Part shown: positions 46,196 through 57,273 of the stretch, piece by piece
Layout of the letters: each line of letters starts with the position of its first letter
How positions within the stretch are numbered: position 1 is the first letter of the stretch
NCBI RefSeq assembly: GCF_022436485.1
Contig: NZ_JAKUDO010000001.1
Location: 868,001 to 932,000, forward strand
Direction: 5' to 3'
Length of the DNA stretch: 64,000 nt
Source: Agrococcus sp. ARC_14
GTDB taxonomy: Bacteria; Actinomycetota; Actinomycetes; Actinomycetales; Microbacteriaceae
Made by a program: the position numbers and the translations under genes
Notes under the pieces: generated by a model
The model's database searches: none
Told to the model about the DNA's origin: nothing
The model's input: only the letters and a program-made list of their open reading frames with translations

Positions 46196-47719
46196 GTGAC
46201 CAAGACGATCGACGTGGCCCTCATCGGCGGAGGGATCATGAGCGCGACGCTCGGTGCCCTCCTGCACCGGCTGGAGCCGTCGTGGTCCATCCACGTGTTC
46301 GAGCGGCTGTCGCAGGTCGGGCAGGAGTCGTCGAATCCGTGGAACAACGCCGGCACCGGCCACGCCGCGCTCTGCGAGCTCAACTACATGCCCGAGGCAC
46401 CGGACGGCTCGATGACGACCGCGAAGGCAGTCGACATCAACGAGCAGTTCCAGCTCTCGCGCCAGCTGTGGTCGTCGTTCGTCGAGGACGGCACGCTGCC
46501 GGACCCGAAGGGCTTCATCTCGCCGACCCCGCACATGACCTTCGTGTGGGGCGAGGACAACGTCGACTACCTGCGCCGCCGCTGGGAGCTGCTGAAGGAC
46601 GAGCCGCTCTTCGCTGGCATCGAGTATTCGGAGGACGCCGAGGTCATCCGGGGCTGGGCGCCGACGCTCATCCCCGGCCGCAAGCGGTCCCAGCCGATCG
46701 CCGCGACGCGCGCGACCGACGGCACCGACGTCGACTTCGGCGCACTGACGCGGATGCTGTTCGGAAGGCTCGAGCAGGAGGGCACGATCATCAACACCGA
46801 CGTGACCGTCACCGGGCTCAAGCGCCTCTCCGACGGCGACTGGCGCCTGCGCCTGCGCCGCGAGGTCGGCCAGGCGACGTTCGAGGTGAAGGCGCGCTTC
46901 GTGTTCGTCGGCGCCGGCGGCGGCGCGCTGAAGCTGCTGCAGCAGTCGCGCATCCCGGAGGCCAAGGGCTTCGCGGGCTTCCCGATCTCTGGCGCGTTCC
47001 TGCGCACCGACAACCCCGAGATCGTCGCCCGGCACACGGCGAAGGTCTACGGCAAGGCGAGCGTCGGCGCGCCCCCCATGTCGGTGCCGCACCTCGACAC
47101 CCGCGTGGTCGACGGCGAGACGAGCCTGCTGTTCGGCCCCTACGCGGGCTGGAGCCCGAAGTACCTGAAGTCCGGCAGCTACACCGACATGTTCGAGACC
47201 ATCAAGGCCCACAACATCTGGCCCATGATGCGTGCCGGGCTCGCCAACCTCGGCCTCGTCAACTACCTTGTCGGCGAGGTGTTCGCCTCCCGCAAGCAGC
47301 GGCTCGACGCGCTGCGCGAGTTCATGCCGGAGGCGAAGGATGAGGATTGGCGCCTCATCGTCGCCGGCCAGCGCGTGCAGGTGATGAAGAAGGATGCGGA
47401 GAAGGGCGGCGTGCTGCAGTTCGGCACCGAGCTCGTGACGGGCGCCGACGGCACCATCGCGGGCCTCCTCGGCGCGTCACCCGGCGCATCCACCGCAGTG
47501 CACGTGATGCTGACGCTCTTCGAGCGCTGCTTCCCGGAGCGCATGCCCGCGTGGCGCGAGACGCTCCGTGAGCTCATCCCCAGCTACGGCACGAAGTTGA
47601 ACGCGGATCCGGATGCGGCGCGCGAGACGCTTGCGCGCACCGCGCGCGTGCTGCAGCTGACCGACGCCGAGACGCCGGACTCCGGCGGCGCCAGCGTCCC
47701 TGCAGCCACGACCGCCTAG
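46196..47719 (+). CDS. mqo: Malate:quinone oxidoreductase
   Basis: This 507-residue FAD enzyme starts with the dinucleotide-binding segment VALIGGGIMSATLG. It has the family motifs NPWNNAGTGHAALCELNY and SGAFLRTDNPEIVARH, and GASPGASTAVHVML near the end. It oxidises malate to oxaloacetate at the membrane and passes electrons to quinone. This is the main or only malate oxidation step in many actinobacteria. The gene is monocistronic-looking and leaderless with GTG. The next gene's -10 box overlaps its stop codon. Confidence 0.95.
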   Translation: MTKTIDVALIGGGIMSATLGALLHRLEPSWSIHVFERLSQVGQESSNPWNNAGTGHAALCELNYMPEAPDGSMTTAKAVDINEQFQLSRQLWSSFVEDGTLPDPKGFISPTPHMTFVWGEDNVDYLRRRWELLKDEPLFAGIEYSEDAEVIRGWAPTLIPGRKRSQPIAATRATDGTDVDFGALTRMLFGRLEQEGTIINTDVTVTGLKRLSDGDWRLRLRREVGQATFEVKARFVFVGAGGGALKLLQQSRIPEAKGFAGFPISGAFLRTDNPEIVARHTAKVYGKASVGAPPMSVPHLDTRVVDGETSLLFGPYAGWSPKYLKSGSYTDMFETIKAHNIWPMMRAGLANLGLVNYLVGEVFASRKQRLDALREFMPEAKDEDWRLIVAGQRVQVMKKDAEKGGVLQFGTELVTGADGTIAGLLGASPGASTAVHVMLTLFERCFPERMPAWRETLRELIPSYGTKLNADPDAARETLARTARVLQLTDAETPDSGGASVPAATTA

Positions 47720-47722
47720 GCT
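47717..47722 (+). promoter_or_regulatory. Leaderless -10 box overlapping the mqo stop
   Basis: TAGGCT ends seven bases before the ATG at 47730. Its first three bases are the mqo stop codon. Confidence 0.6.
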
Positions 47723-47729
47723 GCTTCGG

Positions 47730-48353
47730 ATGACCCTCACCGACACCGAGGTCGACGCTCCACGCTCGGTCAGCATCGTGGCGACCGGCACGCTGAGCGC
47801 CGCGCTGCGCGAGGCGATCGATGCCGACCCGGGGCTGCGCCTGAGCGCCGTCGCGCCGCGGTTCACAGACCTGGTCGTCGACGCCGGCTTTCCCGGCGAC
47901 GTCGTGGTGCTGGCAGAGGAGCCCGGCAGGGCACTGCTCGCGCACGCGGTGACAGCGGTGGCCGCCGGTGCGCTCGTGGTCGTGCATGCCGACGTCGACG
48001 ACGAGCTGCGCGATCGGCTGGAGGATTCCGGTGCTGTCGTCGTGCCGCTCGCGGCCTCCGTCGCGGCTGTCGTCGCCCGCTCCGCCACCGCGCGTCACAC
48101 GCGTCGCAGGGGCCCGCGCGTCGTGACCGAGGAGGCACAGCGCCGGCCTCGCCTCTCACCCGGCGAGCGGCGCGCATTGGCCCACTACGTGCAGGGGCTC
48201 ACGACCGTCCAGGTCGCGGCAGCGATGGGCGTCGGCTACGAGACCGCGAAGACGTTCCTGCGTCGGGTGCGCGCGAAGTACACCGCGGTCGACCGCTCGG
48301 CCGGCAAGCGCGCGCAGCTCATCCTGCGCGCCGAAGAGGACGGCATCCTGTAG
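47730..48353 (+). CDS. LuxR-type helix-turn-helix protein
   Basis: This 207-residue protein has a C-terminal helix-turn-helix (about 137-200: LSPGERRALAHYVQGLTTVQVAAAMGVGYETAKTFLRRVR). The N-terminal part (1-110) resembles a degenerate receiver fold, but it lacks a clear DD pocket and phospho-acceptor Asp, so it is probably not phosphorylated. No kinase is encoded beside it. Its targets are unknown. It is leaderless and ends two bases before tdk. Confidence 0.8.
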   Translation: MTLTDTEVDAPRSVSIVATGTLSAALREAIDADPGLRLSAVAPRFTDLVVDAGFPGDVVVLAEEPGRALLAHAVTAVAAGALVVVHADVDDELRDRLEDSGAVVVPLAASVAAVVARSATARHTRRRGPRVVTEEAQRRPRLSPGERRALAHYVQGLTTVQVAAAMGVGYETAKTFLRRVRAKYTAVDRSAGKRAQLILRAEEDGIL

Positions 48354-48355
48354 CC

Positions 48356-48949
48356 GTGGCAAAGCTCTACTTCCGCTACGGCGCGATGAACTCCGGCAAG
48401 TCGACGGGCCTGCTGCAGGCCGCGTTCAACTATGAGGAGCGCGGCCAGCGCGTGCTGCTCGGCAAGCCCTCGACCGACACGAAGGGCGAGCGTGAGATCG
48501 TCTCGCGCCTGGGCGTGACGAGAGCGGTCGACTTCCTGGTCGGCCGTGATGAGTCGGTCGCCGAGGTGTTCGAGGCCGCGGCAGCGCGCAGCGACGAGTC
48601 GGTCGCCTGCCTGCTCGTCGACGAGGCCCAGTTCTTCACGCCCGCGCAGGTCGACGAGCTGCTGCGTCTCGCGGTCGAGCGCGGTGTGCCCGTGCTCGCC
48701 TACGGCATCCGCACCGACTTCCTCACGCACGCCTTCCCGGGCTCCGCGCGGCTGCTCGAGCTCGCACATTCGCTCGAGGAGCTCAAGACCATCTGCCGCT
48801 GCGGCCGCAAGGCCATGTTCAACGGCCGGAAGATCGGCGACGGATTCGTCTTCGACGGCGACCAGGTCGCCATCGACGGCGAGGCGGTCACCTACGAGTC
48901 GCTGTGCGCCACCTGCTATCTGCAGGAGTCGGGCGGCCGGCTGGGGTAG
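48356..48949 (+). CDS. tdk: Thymidine kinase (type II)
   Basis: This 197-residue enzyme has the P-loop GAMNSGKST (9-17), the DEAQF segment LLVDEAQFF, a lasso-type zinc site with CRCGRK and CATC, and the thymidine-binding loop before YESLC. It salvages thymidine to dTMP. It starts with GTG two bases after the LuxR-type gene, so expression is probably linked. The usual C-terminal HxxC variant is replaced by CATCY. Confidence 0.93.
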   Translation: MAKLYFRYGAMNSGKSTGLLQAAFNYEERGQRVLLGKPSTDTKGEREIVSRLGVTRAVDFLVGRDESVAEVFEAAAARSDESVACLLVDEAQFFTPAQVDELLRLAVERGVPVLAYGIRTDFLTHAFPGSARLLELAHSLEELKTICRCGRKAMFNGRKIGDGFVFDGDQVAIDGEAVTYESLCATCYLQESGGRLG

Positions 48950-48973
48950 CCGCCCGCCCATCCCGAGCGCAGG

Positions 48974-49324
48974 TCAGCTGATCATCTCGGTCGTGCAGAC
49001 GATGATGTGGCTGAGGTCCTTGCCGGTCGCATGCTCGTAGGTCGAGCCCTCGACGGGCCAGGCGATCACATCGTTCGCGCTGCTGCCGGAGCCCGCCTTG
49101 AGCACCAGCAGCGTGTACTGCAGGCCCCACGGCAGCTCGGGGAGCGTGTAGCTGCCGACGCCGTCCGGGAGATCGATCTTGTCGCAGTCGCCGTAGCCCT
49201 GCGCCTCCCAGTAGTCGGTGTGGTTCATGGCGGCTCCGGGCGGTGGCGCGGCCTGTGCCGGGGCCGCGAGGCCCACGATGGCGAGCCCGGCGACCGCGGT
49301 CGCGGCGAGCAGCTGCTTCTTCAT
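48974..49324 (-). CDS. Small secreted protein, unknown function
   Basis: This 116-residue protein has a clear Sec signal peptide (MKKQLLAATAVAGLAIVGL then cleavage after APAQA). The mature part contains WEAQGYGDCDKIDLPDG and LVLKAGSGSSANDVIAWPVEG, ending in HIIVCTTEMIS. Two Cys residues could form a disulphide. I recognise no named family. AGGAG lies six bases before the ATG. It is convergent with tdk. Confidence 0.75.
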   Translation of the reverse strand: MKKQLLAATAVAGLAIVGLAAPAQAAPPPGAAMNHTDYWEAQGYGDCDKIDLPDGVGSYTLPELPWGLQYTLLVLKAGSGSSANDVIAWPVEGSTYEHATGKDLSHIIVCTTEMIS

Positions 49325-49478
49325 GGTGACTCCTGTCGGATCGAAGCGGTGCTCTGCACCATGGGACCTCGACGACACTGTCGAGCGCAGGCGTCCGCTT
49401 TACGTAACAGTGTTCGGCAACTGCACTCCGGGCGCAAGGGGCGGGGCCAGCCCTGCGGCTCTGCTGAGGGAACGACGA

Positions 49479-49500
49479 AGCCCCTCCCGAGGGAGGGGCT
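49479..49500 (-). terminator. Terminator after tRNA-Pro
   Basis: AGCCCCTCCC (49479-49488) pairs with GGGAGGGGCT (49491-49500). On the minus strand it follows the tRNA 3' end by 12 bases. The remaining gap 49325-49478 holds the promoter of the secreted-protein gene and nothing else I can support. Confidence 0.7.
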
Positions 49501-49511
49501 CTGTCACAAGT

Positions 49512-49586
<75 letters not shown>

Positions 49587-49631
49587 ATGCTGCCTCGGCC
49601 GAGCCTCAGCCCCGCTGGCAACCGCACCAGT

Positions 49632-50585
49632 CTACCCGATGTCGCGCGGCCGCAGCGACACGACGACGGCCTCTGGGGGAGTGCCGAGCCGGAACGGCGC
49701 CCAGATCGAGGCGCCGATGCCCTGCGACACGTTGAGGGGCGCCGCACGTCCGTCGTGCACCCAGGTGCTGAGCCCGGAGGCCTGCGCGCGCGGGATGTCG
49801 CAGTTGGTGACGATCGCGTGCCCACCCGGCACCCGCACCTGGCCGCCGTGCGTGTGACCGGCGAGGATCGCATCCGCCCCCAGGTCGACGAAGGCGTTGA
49901 GGATGCGCTGGTAGGGCGCGTGCGTGACGCCGAGCGTCACCCGCGGCTCATCGCCGAGCGCCTTGCGCATGCGTGAGATCGCCGCCTCGGTCTCGTCGAG
50001 CCGATCCCAGTGGCGGTGCGGGTCGGAGACGCCGAAGGCGGCGACCGTCGTGCCGCGCACCTCGATCGCGCGCGCCGAGTTGTTGAGGTCGAGCCAGCCG
50101 AGCGACTCGAAGGCGCGCTCGAGGCCGGCGGTGTCGAGCCGCTGCTTGTGCGACTCGCCCGCGAGCGTGGAGGGGCCGGCGAAGTAGCGCAGCGGGTTCT
50201 TGAACTCGGGCCCGTACACGTCGTTCGACCCGTGGACGAAGAATCCGGGCACGCCTTGGAACACCCGCAGCGCATCCGCCAGCACCGGCAGCGCGGCCGC
50301 GTGGCCGAGGCTGTCGCCCGTGTTGACGATCAGGTCGGGCTCGAGGGTCGTGAGGCTCTCGAGCCAGTCGAGCTTGTCCTCCTGCCACGGAGCCAGGTGG
50401 ATGTCGGCCAGGTGCAGCACCGTGATGGGGCGCGCCCCGGCGGGCAGCACGCGCAGCACCTCTGAGCGGATGCGGAAGGCACGCGGCTCGATCGCGGTCG
50501 CGTAGGCCGCGACTGCGGCGCCGGCGGCGATGATGCCGCCGGCGACCGCGCCGAGCGCTCTGGGGCTAGCAGCCAGGGTCGCCAC
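49632..50585 (-). CDS. Membrane-anchored metallophosphoesterase
   Basis: This 317-residue protein has one N-terminal membrane helix and a calcineurin-like phosphoesterase domain. Metal-binding motifs are HLADIHLAP, NTGDSLGH, GSND in place of the common GNHD, GVTHAP and AGHTHGGQVR. The GSND variant is usual in this actinobacterial branch as I recall it. The substrate is unknown. The start overlaps the end of the penicillin-binding protein gene by 20 bases, so the two are co-transcribed and the enzyme may act near the cell wall. Confidence 0.88.
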   Translation of the reverse strand: MATLAASPRALGAVAGGIIAAGAAVAAYATAIEPRAFRIRSEVLRVLPAGARPITVLHLADIHLAPWQEDKLDWLESLTTLEPDLIVNTGDSLGHAAALPVLADALRVFQGVPGFFVHGSNDVYGPEFKNPLRYFAGPSTLAGESHKQRLDTAGLERAFESLGWLDLNNSARAIEVRGTTVAAFGVSDPHRHWDRLDETEAAISRMRKALGDEPRVTLGVTHAPYQRILNAFVDLGADAILAGHTHGGQVRVPGGHAIVTNCDIPRAQASGLSTWVHDGRAAPLNVSQGIGASIWAPFRLGTPPEAVVVSLRPRDIG

Positions 50586-53184
50586 CGGCGGCGTTCGTGC
50601 CGACGACCACCGAGATCGGGTCGCCCGCGGAGCCGGGGGAGCCGGCGAGCGGGTTCTGCGCCAGCACGCTGCAGAGGTTGGCCTCGCCGTGATCCTGCCA
50701 GGTGACCTGCATCAGGCCGGGGTCGAAGCCTCTGCCCTGCAGGGTCGATCTGGCATCGGACAGCGACTGCGAGACCAGGTCGGGCCAGGTGGCGCCGGCC
50801 TCGTCGGGAGCCTCGGTGTCCGCGGGCTGCTCGGCCTCGGGAGCGAGCTCGCCGTTCGAGGGGTAGATGATGATCGGCGTCTGCGTCGTGACGAGTGAGC
50901 CGGCGCCCGGCGCCGTGTACTCGACGTTGCCGCTCGACTGGATGCCCTGGATCGGGTCGGCCACCTGCACCTCGAAGCCGGCCGCCGTGAGCGCGTTCTG
51001 TGCCGCTGCGAGCGACTGACCCGTCACATCCGGCAGCTCGCTCGCGTCGCCCTGCACGGTCTCCTGGTCGGGGGAGAGGAACTGGCCACCGGGATAGCGG
51101 TCGATCGCGGCGCCCATCGCATCGCGGAAGATCGCGGAGCGGTCGTTCCACTGGCCCACGTCTGCGAGGTTCTGGCCGCCCACGATGTTGCCGACCCACA
51201 CCGACGTGGCAACGGTCGGGCTCGCGCCGTTCACCCATGTCTGCAGGACGCGGTTGCTGGTTCCGGTCTTCGAGATGACCGGGGTCGTGCCGGCGGGGTT
51301 GTTGAGGGGGTTGCGCTCAGTGACCTCGGTGAGCACGAGCTGCATCACCGACGCGACCTCGGGCGTGAGTGCCTGGTTGCAATCCTGCCCGGGGGGCGCG
51401 ACCTCGGTGCCATCGCGGGCCACGATGCGGTCGATCGCGATCGGCTCGCAGTGGATGCCGCCGTTCGCGATCGTCGCGAAGGCCTCGGCCATGCCCATCG
51501 GTGTCACGTTCCAGGCGCCGCCGATCACGCCAGACGGCATCGGCACCAGGTCGTTCTCGATGACCTCGCCGTTCCGCGCATCGACCGAGCCGACCTCGGC
51601 GCGATCGATGCCCATCGCATGCGCGGTCGCCATCACGTCGCAGAGGTCGAGCTCGCTCGCCATGCGGATCGTGCCCGTGTTGATCGAGTTCACCATGATC
51701 TCGGTGGGCGTCATGCGGGAGTACTCGTTGCCCTCGTTGTTCTGCGGGTTCCAGCCCTCGGCGGCGAGCCCCGTGGCGCCCGGGTTGCAGGAAGCGGTGA
51801 AGTCCCCGGTGTTCCAGGTCTCGCGGGTGGCATCCACCTGCTGGTTCACCGAGCGACCGCTGTTGATCCACTCCGCCAGCGTGAAGATCTTGAAGCCTGA
51901 ACCGGGCTGGAAGCCGGTGGATCTGCCGTGCTGGTAGTCCGCGTTGAAGTTGACGCTCGTGGCCGTCGGCGGAGCGTTCTCAGAACCGGAGTAATCCTTG
52001 TTCTGCACCATCGTGAGGATGCGCCCGGTGCTCACCTCGAGCTGGGTCACCGCTGCACCCGACTGCCAGCGGTTCTCCGTGTTCGGCGTCGTGGCATCGA
52101 CAGCGGCTTGCACCGCGTCGTTGAGGTCGAGGTCGATCGACGTGTAGATGCGGTAGCCGCCCTGGTCGAGCGCCGCGCGGTTGTCCTCATAGGTGGCGCC
52201 GAGGATGTAGTTGTCGTCGAACGTGTCGTTGTTCAGCACGCGCGTGACGTAGTCGCAGAAGAAGCGCGCCGAGTCGTAGGCGGTCGTGCAGCCGTTGTTG
52301 GGTGCTTGCAGGTCGACGAACTCCTCATCCACCGGGATGGCGAGGGAGGCGTCGCGCTCCTCGGTGGTGATGAGCCCCTCTGCGGCCATCCGGTTGATGA
52401 TGAAGTCGCGCCGCTCCTGGTTGCGCGGCCAGTTGTCCGGATTGTCGAGTCGCCGGATCGACGGGTTCTGCACCGTCGCGATGAGCGCGGCCGACTCGGC
52501 GATGGTGAGCTCGGAGGCGGGCTTGTTGAAGAGTCGCTGCGCGCCAGACTCGATGCCGTAGATGTTGCCGCCGAAGTTGGCGATGTTGAGGTATGCCAGC
52601 ACGATCTCGTTCTTCGTGTAGGCCTGCTCGAGCCCGATCGCGAGCCGCATCTCGGCGAGCTTGCGCTGGTAGCTCTCCTCGTACTGCTGCGCGTAGGTCT
52701 CGTCGTCGCCGCGGATGAAGGCATCCATGGCGATCTGCTGGCGCACCAGCTGCATGGTGAGCGTCGAGGCGCCCGAGTCGCCGCCGATCCCGAGCTGCGA
52801 CATGCCCGCGCGGACCACCGAGGGGGCGTCGACGCCGCCGTGCTGGTAGTAACGGCGGTCCTCGCCGGCCACGAGCGCGTTGACGGCGTTCGTGGGCACG
52901 TCCGCCCAGGCCAGCACCTGGCGGTCCTGGGCGTAGAACTGCGCGATCTCGACGGGCTGGCCGTCGCGCAGGCCGTAGATGCGGTTGCGCTCCGCCTGCT
53001 GGTTGATCTGGGCGTACGAGGGGAGGCTCTCGAAGAGGTCGAGGCCGCTGTTCGCGGTGCTGGAAGCGACGGCGAGGGCGGGGGTGAGCGTCGCGGAGAC
53101 GAGGATCCCGGCGATCGCAGAGAACCCGATGAGCCCGAGGAGCGAGCCGAGCAGGCTTCCTGGCTTGTGACGTGTTGCGGCCAT
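50566..53184 (-). CDS. Class A penicillin-binding protein with PASTA domains
   Basis: This 872-residue protein has an N-terminal membrane anchor and a glycosyltransferase domain (EDRRYYQHGGVD, GASTLTMQLVRQ). A transpeptidase domain follows, with SxxK in PGSGFKIF (near residue 430), SIN and KTGTSN, and two C-terminal PASTA domains (from about 715). It polymerises and cross-links peptidoglycan outside the membrane. A TACCCT box eight bases before the ATG suggests a leaderless transcript. It is divergent from the DUF4177 gene and is followed by the phosphoesterase. Confidence 0.95.
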   Translation of the reverse strand: MAATRHKPGSLLGSLLGLIGFSAIAGILVSATLTPALAVASSTANSGLDLFESLPSYAQINQQAERNRIYGLRDGQPVEIAQFYAQDRQVLAWADVPTNAVNALVAGEDRRYYQHGGVDAPSVVRAGMSQLGIGGDSGASTLTMQLVRQQIAMDAFIRGDDETYAQQYEESYQRKLAEMRLAIGLEQAYTKNEIVLAYLNIANFGGNIYGIESGAQRLFNKPASELTIAESAALIATVQNPSIRRLDNPDNWPRNQERRDFIINRMAAEGLITTEERDASLAIPVDEEFVDLQAPNNGCTTAYDSARFFCDYVTRVLNNDTFDDNYILGATYEDNRAALDQGGYRIYTSIDLDLNDAVQAAVDATTPNTENRWQSGAAVTQLEVSTGRILTMVQNKDYSGSENAPPTATSVNFNADYQHGRSTGFQPGSGFKIFTLAEWINSGRSVNQQVDATRETWNTGDFTASCNPGATGLAAEGWNPQNNEGNEYSRMTPTEIMVNSINTGTIRMASELDLCDVMATAHAMGIDRAEVGSVDARNGEVIENDLVPMPSGVIGGAWNVTPMGMAEAFATIANGGIHCEPIAIDRIVARDGTEVAPPGQDCNQALTPEVASVMQLVLTEVTERNPLNNPAGTTPVISKTGTSNRVLQTWVNGASPTVATSVWVGNIVGGQNLADVGQWNDRSAIFRDAMGAAIDRYPGGQFLSPDQETVQGDASELPDVTGQSLAAAQNALTAAGFEVQVADPIQGIQSSGNVEYTAPGAGSLVTTQTPIIIYPSNGELAPEAEQPADTEAPDEAGATWPDLVSQSLSDARSTLQGRGFDPGLMQVTWQDHGEANLCSVLAQNPLAGSPGSAGDPISVVVGTNAAGGDPGC

Positions 53185-53232
53185 AGCATACGAGGGTACG
53201 CGAACAACCTATGAGAGCAGGGACGACAGACG

Positions 53233-53406
53233 ATGTCGAAGACGACTTGGGAGTACGCGACGACGCCGCTGCTCATCCACCGCGAGACCGCCATCCTGAA
53301 CACCTGGGGCGGCGACGGCTGGGAGCTCGTGCACGTCGCGAACGGCCCTGAGGGTGGCATGGTCGCGTTCCTGAAGCGCCCGATCGAGACGGCGGGCGAG
53401 GCGTGA
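53233..53406 (+). CDS. DUF4177-family small protein
   Basis: This 57-residue protein (start SKTTWEYATTPLLIH, middle LNTWGGDGWELVHV) matches the DUF4177 pattern of an aromatic-rich strand and a GxxGWELV turn. The biochemical role is unknown. Its stop overlaps the RidA GTG start by four bases, an arrangement common in actinobacteria. It is too short for many gene finders. Confidence 0.85.
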   Translation: MSKTTWEYATTPLLIHRETAILNTWGGDGWELVHVANGPEGGMVAFLKRPIETAGEA

Positions 53407-53861
53407 GCGTCGCGGAGCGGCTCGCCGCGCTCGGCATCACGCTGCCGGCGGTCGTGCCCCCGGTGGCCTCCTACGTGCCGGCGGTCTCGACCGGCGGCTT
53501 CGTCTACACCTCCGGCCAGCTGCCGATGATCGATGGCGCCATGCCCCGCACCGGCAAGGTCGGCGCCGAGGTGAGCGCCGAGGACGCCAAGGCCGACGCG
53601 CGCCAGTGCGCCCTCAACGGGCTCGCGGCGATCGAGGCCGAGATCGGCTCGCTCGACCGCATCACCCGCATCGTCAAGGTGGTCGGATTCGTCGCCTCGG
53701 CCGAGGGCTTCCAGGGCCAGCCGGGCGTCATCAACGGCGCGAGCGACGTGCTGGGCGAGATCTTCGGCGACGCGGGTCGCCACGCACGCAGCGCCGTTGG
53801 CGTGGCCGAGCTGCCGCTGGGCGCGCCGGTCGAGGTGGAGCTGGTCGTCGCCTTCGCGTGA
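53403..53861 (+). CDS. RidA-family enamine/imine deaminase
   Basis: This 152-residue protein has the YjgF/YER057c/UK114 fold. It contains GFVYTSGQLPMIDG, QCALNGLAAIEAEIGSLDRI, VKVVGFVASAEGFQ, and GRHARSAVGVAELPLGAPVE with the conserved Arg. Family members hydrolyse reactive enamines and imines released by PLP enzymes such as threonine dehydratase. It starts with GTG overlapping the DUF4177 stop. It is followed three bases later by a long palindromic repeat. Confidence 0.9.
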   Translation: MSVAERLAALGITLPAVVPPVASYVPAVSTGGFVYTSGQLPMIDGAMPRTGKVGAEVSAEDAKADARQCALNGLAAIEAEIGSLDRITRIVKVVGFVASAEGFQGQPGVINGASDVLGEIFGDAGRHARSAVGVAELPLGAPVEVELVVAFA

Positions 53862-53863
53862 GG

Positions 53864-53991
53864 CCTTCGTAGGTTGAGGAGGCCGCGGCGCGGAGCGTCG
53901 CTGCCGTCACGAAACCGCAGGGGCAGCGGTGCGCTGCTCCGGTCTCGTGACGCCAGCGACCTGCGGCCGCGGGCTCCTCGACCTACGGAGG
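53864..53991. repeat. 128-bp imperfect palindromic element
   Basis: Outer arms 53864-53889 and 53966-53991 match at 23 of 26 positions. Inner arms near 53897-53917 and 53941-53961 match at about 18 of 21, leaving a short GC-rich loop. The whole gap between convergent ridA and acs is thus one long hairpin. The right half (GGTCTCGTGACGCC ... CTCCTCGACCTACGG) recurs at 59074-59120. It looks like two copies of one repeat joined head to head. Confidence 0.8.
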
Positions 53992-53996
53992 TGCGG

Positions 53997-55940
<1,944 letters not shown>

Positions 55941-56250
55941 GGCGGTTCCTCCAGACGTCGTCGTCGTGGCGAGCCTACCCGGCGACTCCGAGCGCGTCGT
56001 CGCACCGTGTTGCATGGCGTCATCTGACGCGTTGGTGCTTAGCATGGTCTCCGTCGGCACTGCCGACGTGAGCAGGTGCACGGCGGATCCCCCATTCGCC
56101 TTTCCTGCGGCGGCGCCCCCTCCCCCCAGGTGGGCGCCGCCTTCCTGCGTCGGGTTCGGCTGGATGCGCTGTGCCGACAGTCCGCCGACTTCTCCACACG
56201 CGGACGTATCGGCGGCGCGAGCGGCACGGCTGCGGTCCTACGGTGCGGTC
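55941..56250. other. Intergenic region between divergent acs and the Tad locus
   Basis: This 310-bp region carries both promoters. GCGTCA-TC-TGACGC (56017-56030) is a 14-bp palindrome about 80 bases upstream of acs and a possible operator. TACGGT at 56239-56244 ends six bases before the Tad ATPase start. I see no gene in it. Confidence 0.5.
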
Positions 56251-57273
56251 ATGTCTGCAGGATCTGTGCCGCCCACGGGCAAGGGCACGGGCATCCCGTT
56301 CGTCGCCGGCTCGACTCGCGCGGTCGCGACGGGGCCCACGCGCACAGGTGCCGGCGGCGGTGCGCTGCGGGAGTTCGGTGAGCTCGCGCCGCTGGTCGCC
56401 GAGCCTGCGGTGACGGATGTGTTCGTGACGGCGGGGCAGGTCTGGGTGGACCGGGGCGCGGGCCCGGAGCGCGCACCGCTGCTGCTCGATGCCGCTCGGG
56501 CTCGTGCCCTCGCGGTGGCGCTCGTGGCCGCGGGCGGCCGGCACGTCGATGAGGCCACGCCGTGCGTCGACGTGCGGCTGCACGACGGCATCCGGGTGCA
56601 CGCCGTGCTGCCGCCGGTCGCGGTCGCTGGCGCACAGCTGTCGATCCGGCTGCCGCGGGTGGCGGCGCTGTCGCTCGCCGAGCTGCAGGCGGGCGGCGCC
56701 TTCGCGCGCGTGCCGCTCGCGCGAGTGCGCGAGCTCGTCGGCCGGCGTGCGAACGTGCTGGTGACGGGCGCGGGCGGCTCTGGGAAGACGACGCTGCTGG
56801 GCGCGATGCTCTCCGAGGCCCCGGCCACCGAGCGCATCGTGACGATCGAGGACGTCGCCGAGCTGCGCATCCGCCACCCCCACGTGGTCGCGCTCGAGGC
56901 GAGGCAGGCGAACGCAGAGGGCGCGGGTGGGATCGGGCTCGAGCAGCTCGTGCGCGAGGCGTTGCGCATGCGGCCCGACCGGCTGGTGCTGGGCGAGTGT
57001 CGCGGGGCGGAGGTGCGCGAGCTGCTCTCGGCCCTCAACACCGGCCACGACGGCGGCGCCGGAACCCTGCACGCGAACTCGCTCGACGACGTGCCCGCCA
57101 GGCTCGAGGCGCTCGGCGCGCTCGCGGGGCTGACCCCTGCGGCGCTGGCAAGGCAGGCGGTGAGCGCCATCGACGCGGTGCTGCACGTCGAGCGGAGCGA
57201 GGGCGGTCGTCTGGTGGCGGCGATCGGATCGCTGATGCTCGACGGCGAGCGGCTGGCGGTGCGGGCGACATGA
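56251..57273 (+). CDS. Tad/Flp pilus secretion ATPase (CpaF/TadA-like)
   Basis: This 340-residue ATPase of the type II/IV secretion family has Walker A GAGGSGKT (173-180). The Asp box TIEDVAELRI, the Walker B region RPDRLVLGECRGAEVRELL and the His-box NTGHDGGAGTLHANS also match. It would drive assembly of Tad-type pili. It lacks the long N-terminus of full CpaF proteins, like the Mycobacterium Rv3659c group. It appears leaderless and overlaps the next gene by four bases. No CpaE-like gene is upstream. Confidence 0.9.
   Translation: MSAGSVPPTGKGTGIPFVAGSTRAVATGPTRTGAGGGALREFGELAPLVAEPAVTDVFVTAGQVWVDRGAGPERAPLLLDAARARALAVALVAAGGRHVDEATPCVDVRLHDGIRVHAVLPPVAVAGAQLSIRLPRVAALSLAELQAGGAFARVPLARVRELVGRRANVLVTGAGGSGKTTLLGAMLSEAPATERIVTIEDVAELRIRHPHVVALEARQANAEGAGGIGLEQLVREALRMRPDRLVLGECRGAEVRELLSALNTGHDGGAGTLHANSLDDVPARLEALGALAGLTPAALARQAVSAIDAVLHVERSEGGRLVAAIGSLMLDGERLAVRAT

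Noticed and set aside
49632..50585. Loss of a catalytic residue in the metallophosphoesterase (GSND instead of GNHD)
   Set aside because: The variant is, as far as I recall, typical for this actinobacterial subfamily, and all other metal motifs are intact.
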